From: Comamonadaceae bacterium
GTDB taxonomy: Bacteria; Pseudomonadota; Gammaproteobacteria; Burkholderiales; Burkholderiaceae_C
Direction: 5' to 3'
Assembly: GCA_027490485.1 (NCBI GenBank)
Contig: JAIXYA010000134.1
Coordinates: 1 to 5,160, forward strand
DNA: 5,160 nt
The notes beneath the pieces are model-generated. The model was not told the DNA's origin and did no database searches. It saw only the letters and a list, made by a program, of their open reading frames with translations. Below are positions 1-5,160 of this stretch, piece by piece (the stretch's first letter is position 1; the number at the start of each line of letters is the position of its first letter). A program made the translations under genes and the position numbers.

Positions 1-945
1 GAGTTGCACGTTTTTCACCACCGGCCACTCGTTGTTGCCATTGGCAAAGTAGGCTTGCGCGGAAGGGCTGGCCAAGTACTCTAAAAACTTTTGCGCATTG
101 GCAGGGTGTTTGGCATATTGGGCCACCGCCCCGCCTGCGATGTTCATGTGGGTGCCCCAACTCGCTTGGTTGGGGAAGATCACCCCCACACGTTGCATCA
201 GGGCTTGGTCTTGCGGTGCGCCAGAGCGCAGCAGTCGCGCCACATAGTAAGAATTGGCAAGCGCTATGCCGCACTCACCGCTGCCCACCGCTTTGATTTG
301 GTCGGTGTCGCCGCCCTTGGGGCTGCGCGCCATATTGACCACCAAGTCTTTGAGCCAAACCTCGGTGGCAGGGGCGCCCAGGTGCTCGACCATGGCGCCG
401 AACAATGACAGGTTGTAGGGGTGAGAGCCCGAACGCACACACAGCTTGTTTTTGTTCACAGGCAGGGCGAGCTTTTCATAGCTGTCAACGTCTTCTGGCT
501 TGACCCGCGATTTGTCATACACGATGACACGCGCACGGGTTGAAAACCCAAACCAAGAGCTACCTTCTGGGCGGGAACGGGCCCGCAAGTGCTCTGGAAT
601 GGCCTTTTCCAGTAATTTTGAATGGATGGGTTTAAACAAGCCCTCGACTTCGCCCTTCCACAATCGCGCGGCGTCCACCAACAAAATCACATCGGCAGGC
701 GAGGCCGAACCTTCTGCTTTGAGGCGCGACAAGATACCGGCGTCATCGGCGTCGACGCGGTTGATGCGAATGCCAGTGGCGCGGGTGAAGTCGGCGTACA
801 AAGCTTCGTCGGTGGCGTAGTGTCTGGCGGAGTAGAGGTTGAGCTCTGCTTCTTGCGCTTGAGATGCGCCACTCAAACCGGCCAATAAAGCCAATGCACC
901 CAAGGCGCGACGGGTAAAACCAGTAAAAACCAGCTTGGAAACCAT
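1..945 (-). CDS. fbpA: Fe(3+) ABC transporter periplasmic substrate-binding protein, C-terminus cut by window edge
   Basis: This periplasmic protein captures ferric iron and hands it to the ABC permease encoded just upstream. The frame is open for 315 codons from ATG 945 to the left edge, with no stop in the window. FbpA/FutA proteins are usually about 335-345 residues, so only a few tens are missing. Residues 1-30 form a signal peptide (RR at 12-13, hydrophobic core about 14-27, likely cleavage after ASQA). The mature part begins with LNLYSARHY. Probable iron ligands are H42, Y43, Y177 (in RSGSHPYN) and the tyrosine pair Y233-Y234 (in ANSYYVARL). Placed against FutA1 numbering as recalled, they fall close to the FutA1 ligands. 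WFGFSTRARVIVY (131-143) is also typical of the family. C169 and C225 could form a disulfide. The start has a weak Shine-Dalgarno, AGAAAG, six bases upstream. The gene lies 84 bp after fbpB on the same strand, with a Fur-type site between them. Iron specificity is inferred from the tyrosine motif. Confidence 0.93.
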   Translation of the reverse strand, partial: MVSKLVFTGFTRRALGALALLAGLSGASQAQEAELNLYSARHYATDEALYADFTRATGIRINRVDADDAGILSRLKAEGSASPADVILLVDAARLWKGEVEGLFKPIHSKLLEKAIPEHLRARSRPEGSSWFGFSTRARVIVYDKSRVKPEDVDSYEKLALPVNKNKLCVRSGSHPYNLSLFGAMVEHLGAPATEVWLKDLVVNMARSPKGGDTDQIKAVGSGECGIALANSYYVARLLRSGAPQDQALMQRVGVIFPNQASWGTHMNIAGGAVAQYAKHPANAQKFLEYLASPSAQAYFANGNNEWPVVKNVQL

Positions 946-971
946 GATGAGCTTTCTGTCAATGAAGCCCC

Positions 972-977
972 ATCATA
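972..977 (-). promoter_or_regulatory. Possible -10 element for the binding-protein gene
   Basis: TATGAT on the minus strand matches the sigma-70 -10 consensus at five of six positions. It lies just downstream of the Fur-type palindrome, 26 bases before the ATG. No convincing -35 is seen at the expected distance (the hexamer is about ATGCGA, inside the palindrome). The promoter is therefore tentative, but the overlap would suit Fur repression. Confidence 0.3.
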
Positions 978-981
978 AATC

Positions 982-1002
982 AAATACGAACTATTCGCAT
1001 TT
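982..1002 (-). promoter_or_regulatory. Candidate Fur box upstream of the iron-binding protein gene
   Basis: On the plus strand the half-sites AAATACGAA and TTCGCATTT flank a 3-base centre. They form a 21-bp palindrome with one mismatched pair. The pattern (AATG..AAT/ATT..ATT) resembles the Fur consensus and the AATGCGAAT-type Fur sites I recall from betaproteobacteria. It ends 37 bp before the binding-protein ATG, where bound Fe-Fur would block RNA polymerase. Repression when iron is plentiful is inferred from this position and from the function of the gene. Confidence 0.6.
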
Positions 1003-1013
1003 GCGTTAGATCA

Positions 1014-1039
1014 AAAAACCACTGAAATATCAGGTTTTT
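1014..1039 (-). terminator. Weak terminator-like hairpin overlapping the permease stop codon
   Basis: On the minus strand, AAAAACC TGA pairs with TCA..GGTTTTT around a TATT loop, with a 2-base bulge. It ends in a run of six T. The TGA in the left arm is the permease stop codon. The stem has few GC pairs, and its outer part uses the T-run itself, so it is weak. It may attenuate rather than stop transcription into the downstream binding-protein gene. The stem is nearly symmetric and could act in either direction. Confidence 0.35.
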
Positions 1040-2634
1040 CGCAAAGTACGGCTCAAAAGCATGACCGGTAACAGGCCCACCAGCACCAGCGCCAACGACG
1101 GCAGGGCCGCTTCCCCAAGGCGCTCATCTCTGGCCAACTGGTAGGCCATGACCGCCAAGGTGTCGGTATTGAAGGGGCGCAACACCAAGGTGGCAGGCAG
1201 CTCTTTCATGACATCCACCAACACCAACAGCAGGGCCGCCGCGGTAGAGCGTTTGAGCAAAGGCCAATGCACACGGGTGAACAACGCGGTGCGAAACACC
1301 CCCAAGGTGCGGGATGCTTCATCGGTGCTGAGGGGGATGCGGGTGTAGCCGGTTTGCACCGCTTGCAACGCCACTGCGATGAAGCGCACAAGGTAGGCCC
1401 AGACCAGGCCCAAGATGGTGGCGGTCAACCAGTAGCCCGCTTGGCTTTGGGGCCAAGCGTGCTGTAACCAGCCAATCGGCAACAACAAGCCCACCACGAT
1501 GATGACGCCGGGTACGGCATAGCCCAAACCCACCGCTTGGGTACTGAAACGATGCCAAACGCCTGGGTGAACCCGTTGGCTGAAAGCCAATGAAAGCGCC
1601 ATGCCCACCGCCAGCACCGCGGTTAACAAACCCAGGTACAAACTGTTGCCCATCCAAATAGAAAACTTCAGCCAATCCATCGCGACGCTTTGGCTGTGGA
1701 CCCACAGGGCATGGCCCATGATCAACAGTGGCAAGACAAAGCCCAGCAGCACCGGCAAAGCACACAGCAGCAAAGCCAAAGCCGCTGGCCAACCTGTTAG
1801 CTTCAAGGGCTGTGACTCCGCGCCGCGGCCCATGCTGCGTTGACTGGCAAAGCGCAATCGGGCTTGGGCTTTTTGCTCCAAGCGCAGCATCACAGCCACC
1901 AACAGCAACAAAAAAGTCGCTAACTGGGCAGCAGCAACGCGGTCGTCCATCACCAGCCACGCTTTGTAAATGCCGGTGGAAAACGTGGTCACCCCAAAAT
2001 AACTGCTGACCCCAAAATCTGCCAGTGTTTCCATCAGCGCCAAAGCTGTGCCTGCGGCAATCGCAGGACGGGCCAAAGGAAGCGCCACGCGAAAAATACG
2101 GCGTGGCAAATCGGCACCCAGCAAGCGAGCAGCTTCCATCAACTGGGGCGCACGTTCCACCAAAGCGGCGCGAACCAACAAATAGACGTAGGGGTAAAGT
2201 GCAAAACTGAGCACTGCTGCTGCGCCCCACAGGCTGCGCACATCAGGCCACAGCGCACCTTGCCAGCCAAACGCTGCACGCAGTGCGGTTTGCAAGGGTC
2301 CGCTGAATTGCAAAAAATCGCTGTAGGCATAAGCCACCACATAGGCTGGCATGGCCAAGGGCAAGAGCAGCGCCCACTCCAAGGTGCGTCGCCCTTTGAA
2401 ATCAAACAAGGTGACCGCTGCCGCGCTGACACTGCCCATGCTGATCACGCCAATGGCTACCCAAAAGCACAGTCCCAAACTGCTCACCACATAGCTGGGC
2501 AACACCGTGCTGGCCATGCCCAGTAAGACCTCGGCTGAAGCTTCGTTCCATTGCAGCCAAGCAGCCAGCACCATCAGCACCGGCATGGCCAACAGCACAA
2601 TTACCAACAACCGCAGCAAAGAAATCAGGCGCAT
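1030..2634 (-). CDS. fbpB: Iron(III) ABC transporter permease, fused two-domain (FbpB/SfuB type)
   Basis: This inner-membrane channel subunit carries Fe3+ from the binding protein to the cytoplasm. At 534 residues it has two tandem binding-protein-dependent transport domains in one chain, the normal form for FbpB. About 12 hydrophobic segments are visible, near 5-28, 50-75, 88-108, 134-158, 183-203, 233-251, 283-311, 328-352, 366-390, 401-424, 463-478 and 511-527. Each half has the cytoplasmic EAA loop that docks on the ATPase: EAARLLGADLPRRIF at 167-181, and DEASRTLG followed by VHWPLL at 438-460. A charged linker at about 251-280 joins the halves. The ATG at 2634 places the first transmembrane helix right at the N-terminus. 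No Shine-Dalgarno is seen before it; instead a 6-bp hairpin ends five bases upstream. The gene is divergent from the ATPase gene (88-bp gap) and is followed by the binding-protein gene in the same direction. The family call is firm; iron as substrate follows from the context. Confidence 0.95.
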   Translation of the reverse strand: MRLISLLRLLVIVLLAMPVLMVLAAWLQWNEASAEVLLGMASTVLPSYVVSSLGLCFWVAIGVISMGSVSAAAVTLFDFKGRRTLEWALLLPLAMPAYVVAYAYSDFLQFSGPLQTALRAAFGWQGALWPDVRSLWGAAAVLSFALYPYVYLLVRAALVERAPQLMEAARLLGADLPRRIFRVALPLARPAIAAGTALALMETLADFGVSSYFGVTTFSTGIYKAWLVMDDRVAAAQLATFLLLLVAVMLRLEQKAQARLRFASQRSMGRGAESQPLKLTGWPAALALLLCALPVLLGFVLPLLIMGHALWVHSQSVAMDWLKFSIWMGNSLYLGLLTAVLAVGMALSLAFSQRVHPGVWHRFSTQAVGLGYAVPGVIIVVGLLLPIGWLQHAWPQSQAGYWLTATILGLVWAYLVRFIAVALQAVQTGYTRIPLSTDEASRTLGVFRTALFTRVHWPLLKRSTAAALLLVLVDVMKELPATLVLRPFNTDTLAVMAYQLARDERLGEAALPSLALVLVGLLPVMLLSRTLRKT

Positions 2635-2639
2635 GGCGT

Positions 2640-2656
2640 TGTCGCAGCAAGCGACA
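2640..2656 (-). other. Small hairpin in the permease 5' leader
   Basis: TGTCGC and GCGACA form a perfect 6-bp stem around a 5-base loop. In the minus-strand message the stem ends five bases before the permease ATG, where a ribosome binding site would normally lie. No Shine-Dalgarno is visible there. The hairpin could limit translation initiation, or it may be chance. Confidence 0.4.
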
Positions 2657-2663
2657 CAGTATC

Positions 2664-2704
2664 AAAAGGCAGATTGTAGGCAGCGGGTAGGTGAGAAAAG
2701 GCAG
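2664..2704. repeat. Direct repeat AAAAGGCAG, two copies 32 bp apart
   Basis: AAAAGGCAG occurs at 2664-2672 and again at 2696-2704. The 32-bp spacing is about three helical turns, so both copies would face the same side of the DNA. A further GTAGG pair (2677-2681 and 2687-2691) lies between them. These could be regulator sites in the divergent promoter region, or they may reflect low complexity. No regulator is recognised. Confidence 0.4.
2673..2678 (-). promoter_or_regulatory. Candidate -10 element for the permease gene
   Basis: TACAAT on the minus strand differs from TATAAT at one position, and it has the CCTACAATC context also seen on the other strand. It would start transcription roughly 30 bases before the permease ATG. 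The expected -35 region (about CCTTTT at 2696-2701) is a poor match, so the promoter may need an activator. Confidence 0.45.
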
Positions 2705-2709
2705 GTGCC

Positions 2710-2715
2710 TACAAT
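2710..2715 (+). promoter_or_regulatory. Candidate -10 element for the ATPase gene, implying a leaderless message
   Basis: TACAAT lies only seven bases before the ATPase ATG. A start site about seven bases downstream of the -10 would fall at or next to the A of the ATG, giving a leaderless mRNA. The absence of a Shine-Dalgarno before the ATG agrees with this. The -35 position (GTAGGT, about 2687-2692) is poor. Confidence 0.45.
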
Positions 2716-2722
2716 CCGCAGC

Positions 2723-3790
2723 ATGTTTCTCCAAGTCAATGCTTTGCAAGTTCACTACCCTGGCCGCCAAGGCGCAGCGGTCGACAGCGTGAGCCTGCAG
2801 CTGCAAGCCGGGCAAATGGGTGTGTTGATCGGCCCCTCGGGTTGCGGCAAGACAACGCTGCTGCGCGCCGTGGCGGGTTTGGAAAAAATCAGCGCCGGAG
2901 ACATCTCTATCGGTGGTGTGGTGGTAAGCGGTCATGGCGTCCATCTGCCCCCTGAGGAGCGCCGCATTGGCATGGTCTTCCAAGACTATGCCTTGTTCCC
3001 GCACCTGAATGTGGCGCAAAACATCGCCTTTGGCTTGCACCGTTGGCCCTTGGACAGACAACGTGCCCGGGTGAAAGATGTGTTGGCTTTGGTGGGGCTG
3101 GACAACAGTGGTCAGCGCTACGCCCATGAACTGTCGGGCGGTCAGCAGCAAAGGGTGGCCTTGGCACGTGCTTTGGCTCCACAACCGCAGTTGCTCTTGC
3201 TCGATGAGCCGTTCTCTAATTTAGATGTGGATTTACGCGAACGTTTGGCTCATGAGCTGCGCTCCATCCTTAAGATGGCCAACACCACCGCATTGTTTGT
3301 CACCCACGACCAGCTCGAAGCGTTTGCGCTGGGGGATGTGATTGGGGTGATGCACCAAGGCCGACTAGAGCAGTGGGACGACGCCTACCATCTGTACCAC
3401 CGACCAGCCACCCGCTTTGTGGCGGAGTTCATCGGCCATGGCGTGTTTGCACCTGCCACCCTGCGCCAAGAGGGCCATGACATTGTGCTGGATACCCCGC
3501 TGGGTGAATTGCGCGAAACCATGGCAGCCCATGCGCAAGCGCCGCAGCTGGGCGAATGCGATGTGCTCTTGCGTGCCGACGACATCGTCCACGACGATGC
3601 CGCGCTGGTCAAAGCGCAAATCATTCGCAAAGCGTTTCGCGGATCGGAGTTTTTGTACACCCTGTTGCTTGATAGCGGCCAAACCCTGATGGCCCATGTG
3701 CCCAGTCACCATGACCATCACTTAGGCGAGTGGATAGGCATACGCGCAGAAGTCGACCATGTGGTGACCTTCGCCAAAGCGACTGCTTAG
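2723..3790 (+). CDS. fbpC: Iron(III) ABC transporter ATP-binding protein (FbpC type)
   Basis: This is the cytoplasmic ATPase that powers the ferric-iron importer by docking on the EAA loops of the permease. It is 355 residues long, normal for FbpC. Visible motifs in order are Walker A GPSGCGKTT (37-45), the Q-loop glutamine at 87 in VFQDYALFPH, signature LSGGQQQR (137-144), Walker B LLLLDEP (157-163), D-loop SNLD (165-168) and switch histidine 195 in VTHDQLEA. A C-terminal TOBE-type regulatory region covers about 240-350 and includes the histidine-rich SHHDHH at 328-333. The ATG at 2723 was chosen because MFLQVNALQVHY is a normal start for the family. The frame is open back to 2507, but an earlier start would run into the permease gene and add about 72 unrelated residues. 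No Shine-Dalgarno is present and a -10-like TACAAT ends seven bases upstream. The last four bases are shared with the end of the convergent kinase gene. Confidence 0.95.
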   Translation: MFLQVNALQVHYPGRQGAAVDSVSLQLQAGQMGVLIGPSGCGKTTLLRAVAGLEKISAGDISIGGVVVSGHGVHLPPEERRIGMVFQDYALFPHLNVAQNIAFGLHRWPLDRQRARVKDVLALVGLDNSGQRYAHELSGGQQQRVALARALAPQPQLLLLDEPFSNLDVDLRERLAHELRSILKMANTTALFVTHDQLEAFALGDVIGVMHQGRLEQWDDAYHLYHRPATRFVAEFIGHGVFAPATLRQEGHDIVLDTPLGELRETMAAHAQAPQLGECDVLLRADDIVHDDAALVKAQIIRKAFRGSEFLYTLLLDSGQTLMAHVPSHHDHHLGEWIGIRAEVDHVVTFAKATA

Positions 3791-5079
3791 GGCTGTGCGA
3801 ACACCACGTTGAATTGCGCCCCTGGCGGGTTGCGGCCTGGGTGGGTTTCTTGCAAATCCAAGATGGCGCCGTGTTGATGGGCAATTTCAAGCACGATGGC
3901 TAAACCCAAGCCCGAGCCATCGGCCTCGGTGCCCAGCACACGGTAAAAAGGCTCAAACACACGTTCACGCTCAGCCTCAGCGATGCCTGGCCCTGAGTCC
4001 TCCACCTGCAACACCAACGCATGTTTGGCGTTGCGGTAGACCCGCGCTGTCACCACGCCCGGGTGTTCAGGTGTGGACGGTGTGTAGTTCAAAGCGTTTT
4101 CAATCAGGTTGCGCACCATCTCTTTGAGCAAGGTGGGGTTGCCTTGTAGTCCAGCCGAGTCGCAAGCGTTGTCAAAACCCAAATCGATGTGTTTGTCCAT
4201 AGCGCGGGGAAGACAGTCTTTCACCACCTCCATGGTCAGCGCACTCAGGTCGCAAGCTTGTTTGGCCACTGGTGCGCCGCTGCTCTCGGCGCGTGCCAAA
4301 GCCAGCAGTTGGTTCACAGTGTGGGTGGCGCGAATGCTGGCGCGACCAATCTGGTGCAGCGATTGTTTCAAATCATCGGCATTGGCGTCTTTGCGCAAGG
4401 CTAAATCGGCTTGCATACGCAGACCTGCCAATGGGGTTTTCAACTGGTGCGCTGCATCCGCCAAAAACCGTTTTTGGGTAGCGATGGAGTCTTGCAGGCG
4501 TTGCAGCAAATCGTTGATGGAGGACACCAGTGGCGACACTTCGATAGGCACCACGCTTTCATCCAAGGGGCTCATATCGTCAGGCTTGCGCTGCCTGATG
4601 CGCTGTTCCAGTTCATTCAGCGGTTGAATGCCACGCGCCAGTGCCAACCAAATCAGCAACACGGCCAGTGGCAAGATGACGAACTGCGGCAGCATCACGC
4701 CTTTGATGATTTCATTGGCCAGCACCGAGCGTTTTTCCAAGGTTTCGGCGACTTGCACCAGCGCTGGACGTGCCGCGGAAGGTTTGACCCTTACCCAGAT
4801 GTAGGCCACGCGTATGGGGACGCCTTGGCGTACATCGTCCCGTAGGCGCAGTTCGTCGGTGACCAGTTTTTCATCATCTTGCGGCAGCGGTAACTCGCTG
4901 TCACCGCTTAAAAACTCCCCCTTGGCGCCCAAGACTTGGTAATACACCTGATCGGTTTCATCGGCGTGCAAAATTTCGTGAGCTGGCTGGGGAAAAGCAA
5001 AGCGCACTGTTTGATCGTCGCTTTGCACCAGTTCTGCCAAGGCACGTGCGTTGTGGCCCAAGCCGCGATCAAAGGGCAC
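3787..5079 (-). CDS. Sensor histidine kinase (TctE/QseC-like), N-terminally truncated by an upstream in-frame stop
   Basis: This is a membrane kinase of a two-component system. From the GTG at 5079 it gives 430 residues. Residues 1 to about 125 resemble the periplasmic two-component sensor N-domain seen in TctE-like kinases (PFDRGLGHNARAL, then DQVYYQVLGAKGEFLSGD). A transmembrane helix lies at about 129-149, HAMP-like linker at 150-205, and H-box FLADAAHQLKTPLAG with phospho-accepting H211. The catalytic ATPase domain has N-box NLIENALNYTP (324-334), G1 box DSGPGI (361-366), F-box FEPFYR (375-380) and G2 box GSGLGLAI (388-395). The catalytic half is intact. The frame continues upstream of the GTG as LIAEGIAK, but a TAG at 5104-5106 cuts it off from a first transmembrane helix. 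A GAGGG ten bases before the GTG could allow reinitiation. Without the first helix, membrane topology and sensing are doubtful. No response regulator is in the window. The signal is unknown; a link to the iron transporter rests on position only. Confidence 0.88.
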   Translation of the reverse strand: MPFDRGLGHNARALAELVQSDDQTVRFAFPQPAHEILHADETDQVYYQVLGAKGEFLSGDSELPLPQDDEKLVTDELRLRDDVRQGVPIRVAYIWVRVKPSAARPALVQVAETLEKRSVLANEIIKGVMLPQFVILPLAVLLIWLALARGIQPLNELEQRIRQRKPDDMSPLDESVVPIEVSPLVSSINDLLQRLQDSIATQKRFLADAAHQLKTPLAGLRMQADLALRKDANADDLKQSLHQIGRASIRATHTVNQLLALARAESSGAPVAKQACDLSALTMEVVKDCLPRAMDKHIDLGFDNACDSAGLQGNPTLLKEMVRNLIENALNYTPSTPEHPGVVTARVYRNAKHALVLQVEDSGPGIAEAERERVFEPFYRVLGTEADGSGLGLAIVLEIAHQHGAILDLQETHPGRNPPGAQFNVVFAQP

Positions 5080-5103
5080 CTTGGCAATGCCCTCGGCAAT
5101 CAG

Positions 5104-5160
5104 CTAAGTCAAACCAAAGGTGATAGGAAAAAAAAAAAAAAATGGCGTGAGCATCCAATC
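5104..5160 (-). pseudogene. N-terminal remnant of the sensor kinase, ended by in-frame TAG, continuing past the right edge
   Basis: In the same frame as the kinase, the minus strand encodes DWMLTP, then five phenylalanines from the T-run, then PITFGLT, a TAG stop, and LIAEGIAK leading into the kinase. The hydrophobic stretch looks like the first transmembrane helix of a TctE-like kinase. In relatives I recall a tryptophan at about the position of the stop, so TGG to TAG is the simplest change. It may be a true nonsense mutation or a sequencing error close to the homopolymer. The gene's own start lies beyond the window, or it is the ATG at 5154. Confidence 0.6.
5128..5142 (+). repeat. Homopolymer of 15 A (poly-T on the kinase coding strand)
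   Basis: Fifteen A in a row is far longer than anything else in the window and unusual for a genome of this GC content. On the minus strand it encodes five phenylalanines in the first membrane helix of the kinase and keeps the frame on both sides. Runs this long slip easily during replication, so the tract could be phase-variable. It could equally be an assembly or sequencing artefact. Confidence 0.9.

Larger units (their letters stand above)
2672..2716. repeat. Perfect 11-bp inverted repeat in the divergent intergenic region
   Basis: GATTGTAGGCA at 2672-2682 is the exact reverse complement of TGCCTACAATC at 2706-2716, with a 23-base spacer. Each arm holds an outward-facing TACAAT, one toward the permease and one toward the ATPase. 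The symmetry may simply come from two mirrored promoters, or it may be a dimeric operator that controls both genes together. Confidence 0.7.

Noticed and set aside
91..408. 105-codon open frame on the plus strand opposite the binding protein
   Set aside because: The minus-strand frame encodes the conserved tyrosine-pair iron-binding motifs here, so the plus-strand frame is a shadow.
1011..1016. TTGATC as a -35 box for the binding-protein gene
   Set aside because: At 16-18 bp spacing the downstream hexamers do not resemble a -10 box, so the pairing is not supported.
1319..2230. 303-codon open frame on the minus strand inside the permease gene
   Set aside because: It lies wholly within the permease gene in another frame, with a Cys/Gly/Arg/Pro-rich product and no recognisable domain. 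It is a shadow of a GC-biased gene.
2507..2722. Upstream extension of the ATPase reading frame to an ATG at 2507
   Set aside because: It would overlap the start of the permease gene on the other strand, adds about 72 residues with no ATPase-family character, and would translate through the divergent promoter region.
2402..3184. 260-codon open frame on the minus strand spanning the divergent region and both transporter genes
   Set aside because: It is antisense to the clear ATPase motifs and crosses the promoter region. The product has no domain or membrane pattern.
4109..4627. 172-codon open frame on the plus strand opposite the kinase
   Set aside because: It is antisense to the H-box and catalytic domain of the kinase. 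Its composition is what the complement of that gene would give and no family is recognised.

Overview
The window looks like a chromosomal segment of a betaproteobacterium, most likely order Burkholderiales and perhaps Comamonadaceae. This is an inference from three things: the protein families, the TACAAT-type -10 boxes, and a moderately high GC content with a Burkholderiales-like Fur operator. No rRNA, tRNA, CRISPR array, insertion sequence or phage gene was seen.

Layout. (1) Positions 1-945, minus strand: a ferric-iron periplasmic binding protein of the FbpA/FutA type, whose C-terminus runs off the left edge. (2) 946-1029: a short intergenic region with a near-perfect Fur-type palindrome and a weak terminator-like hairpin that reaches into the end of the next gene. 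(3) 1030-2634, minus strand: a two-domain, 12-helix iron permease (FbpB type). (4) 2635-2722: an 88-bp divergent intergenic region, unusually rich in small repeats, with an outward-facing TACAAT in each arm of an 11-bp inverted repeat. (5) 2723-3790, plus strand: the matching ATPase (FbpC type), probably leaderless. (6) 3787-5079 and on to the right edge, minus strand: a TctE/QseC-like sensor histidine kinase. Its reading frame is broken by an in-frame TAG just upstream of the GTG at 5079, close to a run of 15 A (T on the coding strand).

How it works together. The first three genes make a complete ferric-iron importer: the binding protein captures Fe3+ in the periplasm, the fused permease forms the channel and the ATPase dimer drives transport. 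The arrangement is less usual than a co-linear binding protein-permease-ATPase operon. Here the permease and ATPase are divergent, and the binding protein lies downstream of the permease with its own Fur-type control site. The kinase converges on the ATPase gene and shares 4 bp with its end. There is therefore no room for a terminator between them, and antisense overlap of the transcripts is likely.

I see no wholly new biological system. The most notable points are the interrupted kinase with its homopolymer, the compact symmetric divergent promoter region with a probable leaderless ATPase message, and the Fur-type site placed inside the transporter cluster.
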